Source: Streptomyces sp. LHD-70 (GTDB lineage: Bacteria > Actinomycetota > Actinomycetes > Streptomycetales > Streptomycetaceae). From it: 64,000 bases of DNA. Location: assembly GCF_031157275.1 (NCBI RefSeq), contig NZ_JAVIFW010000013.1, positions 124,001 through 188,000 on the forward strand, in the 5' to 3' direction. Of this stretch, positions 36,301-42,130 are shown piece after piece; position 1 is the stretch's first letter, and every line of letters begins with the position of its first letter. Below the pieces are notes generated by a model. That model was not told the DNA's origin. It did no database searches and worked only from the letters and a program-made list of their open reading frames with translations. The position numbers and the translations under genes are program-made.

Positions 36301-36919
36301 TGTCGTGCAGCACGTCCACGGAGTCGGCGAGGAAGTGCGCGGGCACGATGACGGGCGTGTCCTCGAACAGCACGCCCTCGGGAAAGGCGAGTTCGTGCCG
36401 GTCCCAGAACTCCCTGCGGAACACCTTGTTGCAGGCGATGCGGTCGGCGAGCAGCGACCAGTCGCGGCTGACGTGGGTCGCCGCACGCGTGGCGCGCATC
36501 GCCTTCTTGAACATCCAGGACTGCTCGGTCCTGCCGTTCACGCGCAGCCGGTGCACATTGCCGCTGACGAAGTCGGACCCGGATTCCTCAAGGGCCGCCA
36601 GCATCTTCTCGTACGCGTCGACCGGCACCAGGTCGTCGCTGTCCACGAAGGCGAGATGTGTGCCCCGGGCGTGCCGCGCCCCGGCGTTCCGCGCCGCGCC
36701 CAGGCCGGCGTTCTCCTGCTGGACGAGTCTGAACCGCGGGTCGCGCGCGGCGTGTTCGCGGGCGATGCGGGCGCTCCCGTCCGTGGAGCCGTCGTCGATC
36801 ATGACCACTTCGAGGTCGGTCATGGTCTGGCCCGCGAGCGACTGCAGGCAGGCGCCGAGGTAGTCCTCGACGTTGTGGACGGGGACGACGACGCTGAGGC
36901 GGGGTGCCATGCGGTGCAC
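33392..36919 (-). CDS. GT2 - TagF-like fusion, large (class 3, 'WHGTPLKRIG')
   Basis: 1,175 residues. The GT2 domain is LSVVVPVHNVEDYLGACLQS with intact FVDSDDLVP and an EDTPVIVPAHFL acceptor segment. The long beta-rich middle (about 390-780) contains several repeated sandwich-like patterns, for example LHLKGFAYRRN and LVLRHSGYGEEI. The TagF-like end has His897 in QTWHGTPLKRIG, VRRHYLVGG and DYSS from Asp1067. It starts at GTG with GGAAGG five bases upstream. It closely parallels the gene at 47222-50728. It probably extends or decorates a phosphodiester-linked wall polymer. Confidence 0.87.
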   Translation of the reverse strand: MHRMAPRLSVVVPVHNVEDYLGACLQSLAGQTMTDLEVVMIDDGSTDGSARIAREHAARDPRFRLVQQENAGLGAARNAGARHARGTHLAFVDSDDLVPVDAYEKMLAALEESGSDFVSGNVHRLRVNGRTEQSWMFKKAMRATRAATHVSRDWSLLADRIACNKVFRREFWDRHELAFPEGVLFEDTPVIVPAHFLADSVDVLHDTVYLWRDRDGSITNRRTTPRAVEERTAACTTASAFLAERAAAAEPGSEGHTKWAEGKRRYDSSVLVTDLRYFLDVLPDGDPAYHEAFLEHAGGYAATVDRSVLTGLPLHLRVKWQLVTERRIDEILALLAYEKGHPGAFRVRGLRRRRAEYPVVAGAPLPRDVTALKRSELPLVTRISQAEWRDGKLHLKGFAYRRNLPAGRLAGRVKFVWLRLGKRRLLPLKARTTASREATYASRQGLHRYDWAGFEAVVDPGKLLTSRRSAVWQAETAVLGGGALHRGPLRMAGGAIPAAVHYLDEHARVVPVLSRGRLQLKVERTLAQLTGHRQEGDEIVFEGSLLEPVTGMRLRVENWHSKEGVDVQLEVEGRTFTARVPLSVFAPAEDAEPREAEPWGAYLLRADDSRVPVGARDTLPSGRYALRPGRELYPTANASGNLELRDQTVRPIAETLTWDDGGELTIGGSFPALDTGPVDLVLRHSGYGEEITLPVQQDDGRFKAALAPAAVAGLAGELPLAEGRWYLYFRAAGGLGEALPMHVAPGQHQALPLVRTLGGRAFSLERRAHDRLLIASGSALPEADRGAVRQSELRAHYQELRASPRRDAVLYSSFDGRQHSDSPRAVHEELAGRDLGLEHLWVVRDQQAVVPPSARPVVLWSAEWYEALARCRAIVTNTQLPQWFERAEGQTVVQTWHGTPLKRIGRDVTGSVSADPAYIATLPGRAAQWSALVSPNRVSTPILRSAFGYEGEVLEYGYPRSDLLHAADRAKVAAAVRERLGIPDDAKVVLYAPTWRENQPKTGGRYGLDLQLNLTAAERALGEDHVLLVRRHYLVGGTVPGSRFVRDVTRYPDVAELLLISDVLVTDYSSLMFDFAQTGRPMLFHTHDLDHYRDTLRGFYFDFEAKAPGPLIAGQEELLDALRDPEAATAGHAAAYAAFRETYCDLDDGRAAARVADYVQHGFAQNGLAQNGGRP

Positions 36920-36990
36920 ACGATCCTTCCGGGCGGCAGGGCTACACAGACAAGCCCTTTTACAGGCCTACGGGTTAACAACAGGTGGCG

Positions 36991-37097
36991 CTTCGCACAG
37001 TCACCCCATGACGGCCGTTCGAGTGAAAACAGGCCGATCCCGACCCCACGGCGCTCACACCGTGTGACCGGGACCGGCTCAACTCGCCTGTGCGAAG
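36991..37097. repeat. Nested inverted repeats upstream of the large TagF-like gene
   Basis: Outer arms cttcgcacag (36991-37000) and ctgtgcgaag (37088-37097) are perfect complements. Inside lies tcacac-c-gtgtga (37055-37067), flanked by ccgatcccg / cgggaccgg. The block follows the TylF-like gene and precedes the large TagF-like gene, so it could be a terminator, an operator, or a structured leader. Confidence 0.55.
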
Positions 37098-37103
37098 GGC
37101 CTG

Positions 37104-37922
37104 TTACGGCTTGACGGCGATCCGCCCCTCGTCCATGCGGAGCAGCAGGAGCCGCTCGCCGGTGCGCTCCAGGAACTCGTCGACGGCCTGGCGGGATCCC
37201 TGCCAGTAGCCGTAGTCGTCGATGAGCAGGACGCCGCCGGGCGCCAACCGGTCGTAGAGGTGCTCGAGTTCGTGCTTCGTGGAGCTGTACCAGTCGGTGT
37301 CGAGGCGCAGGATGGAGATCTGCTCGGGGGCCTGCTCCGGGACGGTCTCCTCGACCTTGCCGACGACGTAGTGCATCCGCTCCGCGGGGTAAGGGACGCT
37401 CTCGAAGCCGGACTTGACGTCGTCGAGGTCGGCGACGGCCCAGATCGGGCGGTCCTTGCCCTGGACCTCCAGGAGCTCCCGCGCGTGCCTCCCGTCGCGC
37501 CGCACGTCCTCCTCGGTGGGCGGGGTCATGCCCTCGTACGTGTCGAAGAGGTAGAGGTGGCGGTCGGTGGCGCCGAGCGAGAGCAGGGTCTTGGCGCAGG
37601 CCTGCATCGAACCGCCGCGCCAGACACCGCACTCCACGATGTCGCCGGGGATGTCGTGGTTGACGACGTGCCGGATGGCGAGAATGAAGGCGTTGAGCTT
37701 CTCCGGCGAGGTCATCGTGCGCGGCTTCACCTCGCGGATGATCGCCTTCGCCTCGTCGTCGTAGTCGTCCGGGAACACCAGGCTCTTGGGCTTCGGCTTC
37801 GCCTTGGGCGCCGGGGCCTGCGCGGCGGGGCCGGCCGGCTGCGGGGCGGGGGCGGTCGCCCGGGTCAGGTGGTATCCGGTCAGCTGCTTCAGTACGCCGT
37901 TCACTGCGTTTCGCCATGCCAT
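37104..37922 (-). CDS. TylF-like sugar O-methyltransferase
   Basis: 272 residues. After a proline/alanine/lysine-rich N-terminus come TylF (macrocin O-methyltransferase) family signatures: GDIVECGVWRGGSMQACAK, YLFDTYEGMTPPT, LRLDTDWYSSTKHELEHLYD and GVLLIDDYGYWQGS, with metal-binding acidic residues. The start is the ATG giving MAWRNAVNG; the frame is open further upstream without a ribosome site. This class methylates sugar hydroxyls, here presumably on a nucleotide- or lipid-linked sugar of the wall polymer. Confidence 0.87.
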   Translation of the reverse strand: MAWRNAVNGVLKQLTGYHLTRATAPAPQPAGPAAQAPAPKAKPKPKSLVFPDDYDDEAKAIIREVKPRTMTSPEKLNAFILAIRHVVNHDIPGDIVECGVWRGGSMQACAKTLLSLGATDRHLYLFDTYEGMTPPTEEDVRRDGRHARELLEVQGKDRPIWAVADLDDVKSGFESVPYPAERMHYVVGKVEETVPEQAPEQISILRLDTDWYSSTKHELEHLYDRLAPGGVLLIDDYGYWQGSRQAVDEFLERTGERLLLLRMDEGRIAVKP

Positions 37923-37977
37923 GCGGCGGGACGATACGCGCGCGCCGCCACCGATGTCACGTTTCGTCAACGAATCC

Positions 37978-38718
37978 TTACCCTCCGTGTGGGGCAGGGC
38001 TGTTGGGCGCCGCGGACCGTACGGGCTCGGGCACGGCGTCGGGCCTGCCGCACTGTGCGCGCCTGGCCAGCGGCTCGGGCAGCGGGACGCCCTCGACGCC
38101 GCCGACGCGGTTGGCCCACCAGCGGGTGGTGGCCCGAACAAAGGTCATGGTGAGGCGGGGATACTTCTGCGGCTTACGGAAGACCCCGACGGTGTCCCCC
38201 CAGTAGGCGTGCTTGGCGTCGATGCTCTTGTAGCTGTGCCAGATGCCGTTCCTGGGCGGGAAGTCGGTGAAGACCTCGACGAGTTCGAGCTTCGTGTACG
38301 CGGCCAGGGCCCTGAAGCCGTCCGGGTAGTAGCGCCAGCAGTCCTGCTGGTCGTGGACGTGGCCGCGGGACGGGGCGGTGAGGAAGGCGGTGCCGCCGGG
38401 CTTGAGCACGCGGGCGATCTCCAGCATGGACGCCCAGAAGAACGGGATGTGCTCGAAGGCCTGCCCGGAGAGCAGGAAGTCCGCGCTGTTCGACTTCACC
38501 GGAACGCGGTACGGCTTGGGCATCACGCGGTCGACGTTGGGGCCGTCCCACACGTCGACCCCGCAGTAGTCGATGTCCCGCCCCTTCAGGAGCTCCTGGT
38601 GCGTGAGCTTCTGCCCGTCCGAGATACGGGAGCCGAGGTCGACGACCCGCTGCCTGCGGTCGGTGGGCATGTACTCCTCGATGCAGAGCGCCATCTGCTC
38701 GTACGCGGACCTGTGCAC
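37978..38718 (-). CDS. SAM-dependent methyltransferase (Methyltransf_11-like)
   Basis: 246 residues from GTG, with GAGG five bases upstream. Motif I is VVDLGSRISDG, then FLLSGQAFEHIPFFWASMLE and ARVLKPGGTAFLTAPS. The histidines in SRGHVHDQQDCWRYYPDGF are typical of the group acting on glycans. It lies 55 bases upstream of the TylF-like gene in the same direction. The substrate is not identifiable. Confidence 0.85.
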   Translation of the reverse strand: MHRSAYEQMALCIEEYMPTDRRQRVVDLGSRISDGQKLTHQELLKGRDIDYCGVDVWDGPNVDRVMPKPYRVPVKSNSADFLLSGQAFEHIPFFWASMLEIARVLKPGGTAFLTAPSRGHVHDQQDCWRYYPDGFRALAAYTKLELVEVFTDFPPRNGIWHSYKSIDAKHAYWGDTVGVFRKPQKYPRLTMTFVRATTRWWANRVGGVEGVPLPEPLARRAQCGRPDAVPEPVRSAAPNSPAPHGG

Positions 38719-38782
38719 GGTGCCTCATCCTCAACTCGGTTGCGTTGCGGTCATCAACGGGTCGGCGGGGGACGAGGTCACG

Positions 38783-38850
38783 CCAAATTGAGCCCCTCCG
38801 GCGATTGAGGAGGCCCGTCCGGCAAGACTTCGGGAAGGGGCGGGGAGGGG
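38783..38850. repeat. Interspersed repeat between methyltransferase and dprE2-like genes
   Basis: Reads gagcccctccggcgattgag followed by gaggcccgtccggcaagact and gggaaggggcggggagggg, the same modules as near 29.2-29.4 kb. It sits in the 151-base gap and may uncouple the two genes. Confidence 0.7.
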
Positions 38851-38869
38851 AACAAAGCGCGCAGCGCCC

Positions 38870-39625
38870 CTACAGCGGCAGGCGCCGGAAGACCGGCCGG
38901 GGCACGTGCCGCAACGCCGACATCACCCAGCGGAGCGCCCCCGGCACCCACACCACCTCCGCCCTGCGCCGCAAACCCCCCTCGATCGCCTCGGCCACCG
39001 CCTCCGGCGTGGTCGCGAGCGGCGCCTCCCGCAGGCCCGCGGTCATCCGGGAACGTACGAACCCGGGCCGTACGACCATGACGTGCACGCCGGAGCCGTG
39101 GAGCGCGTCGCCGAGGCCCTGGGCGAAGGCGTCGAGGCCCGCCTTGCTGGAGCCGTAGATGAAGTTCGCGCGCCGGGCCCGCTCGCCCGCGACCGAGGAG
39201 AGCACGACGAGCGAGCCGTGCCCCTGCCGCCTGAGGGCCGCGGCGCAGACGAGTCCGGCGGAGACGGCGCCGGTGTAGTTGGTCTGGGCGACGCGGACGG
39301 CGGCGAGCGGGTCGCCCTCGTCGCGCTCCTGGTCGCCGAGGATGCCGAAGGCGAGCAGCACCAGGTCGATGTCGCCCGCGGTGAAGAGCTTGCCGATGGC
39401 CTCCTCGTGGCGGTCGGGGTCGAGCGCGTCGAAGGCGTGGGTGTGCACCTCGGCGCCCATGTCGCGCAGTTCGGCGGCGGCGGACTCCAGGGCCGGACCG
39501 GTCCGGCCGGCCAGGTGGACGGTGCGGGTGCGGCGGGCGACGAGGCGGCGGGCGGTGGCGAGGGCGATCTCGGAGCTGCCGCCGAGGACGAGCAGGGACT
39601 GCGGGGTGCCGAAGGCGTCCTTCAT
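38870..39625 (-). CDS. dprE2: DprE2-like polyprenylphosphoryl-2-ketopentose reductase (SDR)
   Basis: 251 residues, short-chain dehydrogenase fold. The variant nucleotide loop is VLGGSSEIALATARRL (13-28), the catalytic serine lies in VVLSSVAGE (143-144), and YGSSK is at 157-161. Over its length it follows mycobacterial DprE2, which with DprE1 epimerises decaprenylphosphoryl-ribose to -arabinose. It starts 30 bases after the DprE1-like gene ends. The actual pentose here is not proven. Confidence 0.85.
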   Translation of the reverse strand: MKDAFGTPQSLLVLGGSSEIALATARRLVARRTRTVHLAGRTGPALESAAAELRDMGAEVHTHAFDALDPDRHEEAIGKLFTAGDIDLVLLAFGILGDQERDEGDPLAAVRVAQTNYTGAVSAGLVCAAALRRQGHGSLVVLSSVAGERARRANFIYGSSKAGLDAFAQGLGDALHGSGVHVMVVRPGFVRSRMTAGLREAPLATTPEAVAEAIEGGLRRRAEVVWVPGALRWVMSALRHVPRPVFRRLPL

Positions 39626-39655
39626 GTTCGGGTTCTCCTCGAAGAGCGAAAGGGA

Positions 39656-41068
39656 TCAGAGCGCGAGGCGGCGCGCGAGGTCGGATGTGAAGACCCCGGA
39701 GGGGTCCAACTCGGCCCGCAGGGACCGGAATTCACCGAGCCGGGGATACATCGCGGCGAGGAGTTCGGGCCGCAGCCGGGAGTCCTTGGCGAGGTAGACC
39801 CGGCCACCGGCGGCGGCGACCTCCTCGTCGAGCTCGTCCAGGAAGCCGCCGAGCCCCGGCAGCCCGGCCGGGATGTCGAGGGCGAGCGTCCAGCCCGGCA
39901 CCGGGAAGGAGAGCCAGCCCGGGTCGGCCGAGCCGAAGCGCTTCAGGACGGCGAGGAAGGAGGGGCAGCGGCGCTCGGAGATGCGCTGCACGATCCGGTG
40001 CAGGGTGCCCTCGGCCCCGTATCCGACGACGAACTGGTACTGCACGAGGCCGCCGCGGCCGTAGATGCGGTTCCAGTGCGGGACGCCGTCGAGGGGGTGG
40101 AAGAACGTGGAGATGCGCTGGAGTTCGCCGGTGCGGGAGCGGGGGGCCTTGCGGTACCAGAGCTTGTTGAAGAGGCCGACGGTGGTGCGGCCGAGCAGCC
40201 CCTCCGGGACGAACGCGGGCGGCGCGGGCAGCGTGCCGGGCCGGAAGGCGAGCGGGTCGCGCCGGGCCCGGTCCGGCAGCGCGTCGAGCCGGGCGTGCTC
40301 GCCGCGGGTGAGGACGGAGCGGCCGAGGGCGGAGCCGCGGGCGAGCAGGTCGATCCAGGCGACCGAGTAGCGGTAGCGGTGGTCGGTCTCGGCGAGGCGG
40401 GACATCAGGTCGTCGAGGTCGGCGGCGCGTTCGGTGTCGACGGACATCAACGAGGTCTCGACGGGCAGCAGTTGGACGCTCGCGCGCAGTACGACACCGG
40501 TCAGGCCCATCCCCCCGGCGGTGGCGTCGAACAGCGGATCGCCGCGCCGCAGGGTGCGCACCTCGCCGTCGGCGGTGAGCAGGTCGAGGGCGGTGACGTG
40601 CCGGGTGAAGGAGCCGGAGACGTGGTGGTTCTTGCCGTGGATGTCGGCGCCGATCGCCCCGCCGACGGTGACGTAGCGGGTGCCGGGCGTGACGGGCACG
40701 AACCAGCCGAGCGGAAGCAGCACTTCCATCAGCCGGTGCAGGCTCACCCCGGCGTCGCAGACGACCGTGCCGGACTGGGCGTCGATGGTGCGGATGCGGT
40801 CGAGCCCGGTCATGTCGAGGACGGCGCCGCCCGCGTTCTGCGCGGCGTCCCCGTAGGCGCGGCCGAGGCCCCGGGCGATCCCGCCGCGCACCCCGCAGGC
40901 GAGCACGGCCTCGGCGGCCTCCTCGTACGTGCGCGGGCGGACGATGCGGGCGCTGGTGGGGGCGGTGCGGCCCCAGCCGGAGACAGAGACGGTCTCACTC
41001 GTTTCAGCCTCTTCAGCTTTTTCAGCCTTTTCGGCCCTTCCGACCACTTCAACCGTTTCGGCAGACAT
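39656..41068 (-). CDS. dprE1: DprE1-like FAD-dependent polyprenylphosphoryl-pentose 2-oxidase
   Basis: 470 residues, VAO-type flavoprotein. The FAD domain carries GLGRAYGDAAQNAGG and GADIHGKNHHVSGSF, and the C-terminus VYLAKDSRLRPELLAAMYPR and SDLARRLAL, both strongly DprE1-like. The segment matching mycobacterial GWNICVDFP, where Cys387 is the covalent target of benzothiazinones, reads GWTLALDIP, with Ala396 at that place. The N-terminus has an extra EKAEKAEEAETSET stretch. It is divergent, 48 bases away, from the gene at 41117. Confidence 0.88.
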   Translation of the reverse strand: MSAETVEVVGRAEKAEKAEEAETSETVSVSGWGRTAPTSARIVRPRTYEEAAEAVLACGVRGGIARGLGRAYGDAAQNAGGAVLDMTGLDRIRTIDAQSGTVVCDAGVSLHRLMEVLLPLGWFVPVTPGTRYVTVGGAIGADIHGKNHHVSGSFTRHVTALDLLTADGEVRTLRRGDPLFDATAGGMGLTGVVLRASVQLLPVETSLMSVDTERAADLDDLMSRLAETDHRYRYSVAWIDLLARGSALGRSVLTRGEHARLDALPDRARRDPLAFRPGTLPAPPAFVPEGLLGRTTVGLFNKLWYRKAPRSRTGELQRISTFFHPLDGVPHWNRIYGRGGLVQYQFVVGYGAEGTLHRIVQRISERRCPSFLAVLKRFGSADPGWLSFPVPGWTLALDIPAGLPGLGGFLDELDEEVAAAGGRVYLAKDSRLRPELLAAMYPRLGEFRSLRAELDPSGVFTSDLARRLAL

Positions 41069-41116
41069 GGCGTGACCATAACGTCGCAAGAAGAACAAAA
41101 GGCGCAAAGTAGGCGA

Positions 41117-42130
41117 ATGCATCGACTTGGGTTCGTCGTACGGAGCCGGTCGCACCGGTTCCGTCTGGAGCGGCTCGTCGCGGGCCGATCCCCTGGGCGC
41201 GGGGCCCTGCTGCCGCCTCCCGCCCACCTCTCGCTCCGGGACAGCCGGACGCTCAACCTCGCTCTCGACCCGCCCGAGCCGGTGGGCCGCGCCCGACTCG
41301 TCCTCTCCCGCGGCGGTGTGCGCCACGAGGTGCCGCTCGCCGTGGAACGCCTCGCGTCGGGCGGCGGCCGGCTGCTCACCGCGACCGTCACGCTGCGCGG
41401 TCCCGGCGCCGAACCCGGCGCCTCCGGCCTGCGGCTGGCCGACGGGGTCTGGCGGCTGACGGTCGTGACGACCGGCCCGGAGGGCCGCGTACGGCGGCGG
41501 GGCCTCGCCCTCGCCCCTGAGGTGCCGCAACCCGCGACGCCGACGCTGCGGTACGCGCCCGACTCCCGCACCGGCGCCCTGCTCAGGCTCGTGCGCTGCC
41601 GCGGCGGCCGGGCCGCGCTCCAGGTCACCCGGCCCCTGCCGCACGCCGAGCTGGTCCGCTTCGCGCCGCGCGGCGACGGCGGCACGGTGCACGGCCGCCT
41701 CGTCGCGGCACCGCCCGAGGGCTGGCGCGCGGAGGCGGTACGGCGCCGGGACGGCGTCGTCGTACCGGCCCAAGTGACCTGGCGGGGAAGCGAGTTCAGC
41801 CTCGACCTGCCGCTCGGCGGGATGACAGGGGCCGGGGCGGGGCAGTGGGTGTGGGACTTCCGGCTCGTCCGGGACGACCGGGACGACCGGCCCGACCGGC
41901 CCGACCGGCCCCTTCGCGGCCGGGCGACCGCCCGAGGCCCGAGGGTCGCGGCCCGCCGCGAACTGCCGCTCGCCCGCCGCCTCACCGACGTACGCGACCC
42001 GGCGACCGCGTTCCCGGCGCCGTTCCGCGTCTACGCGCTGCCCTGCGGCTCGCTCGTCCGGGCGCACGCCCACTTCACGAAGTCCGGCGCGTTCGCCGTG
42101 ACCTGCCTCGAACTGACGGAGGGCCGATGA
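41117..42130 (+). CDS. Protein of unknown function, beta-rich, coupled to the GT4-Stealth gene
   Basis: 337 residues with no signal peptide and no known catalytic motif. It is Arg-rich with alternating hydrophobic patterns (RLVLSRGGVRHEVPLAVE; GVWRLTVVTTGPEGRVRRRG) that look like repeated beta-sandwich units. They resemble the non-catalytic middle of the large TagF-like proteins nearby. It ends in an ATGA overlap with the GT4-Stealth gene, so the two products are made together. A carbohydrate-binding or scaffold role is my inference. Confidence 0.7.
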   Translation: MHRLGFVVRSRSHRFRLERLVAGRSPGRGALLPPPAHLSLRDSRTLNLALDPPEPVGRARLVLSRGGVRHEVPLAVERLASGGGRLLTATVTLRGPGAEPGASGLRLADGVWRLTVVTTGPEGRVRRRGLALAPEVPQPATPTLRYAPDSRTGALLRLVRCRGGRAALQVTRPLPHAELVRFAPRGDGGTVHGRLVAAPPEGWRAEAVRRRDGVVVPAQVTWRGSEFSLDLPLGGMTGAGAGQWVWDFRLVRDDRDDRPDRPDRPLRGRATARGPRVAARRELPLARRLTDVRDPATAFPAPFRVYALPCGSLVRAHAHFTKSGAFAVTCLELTEGR

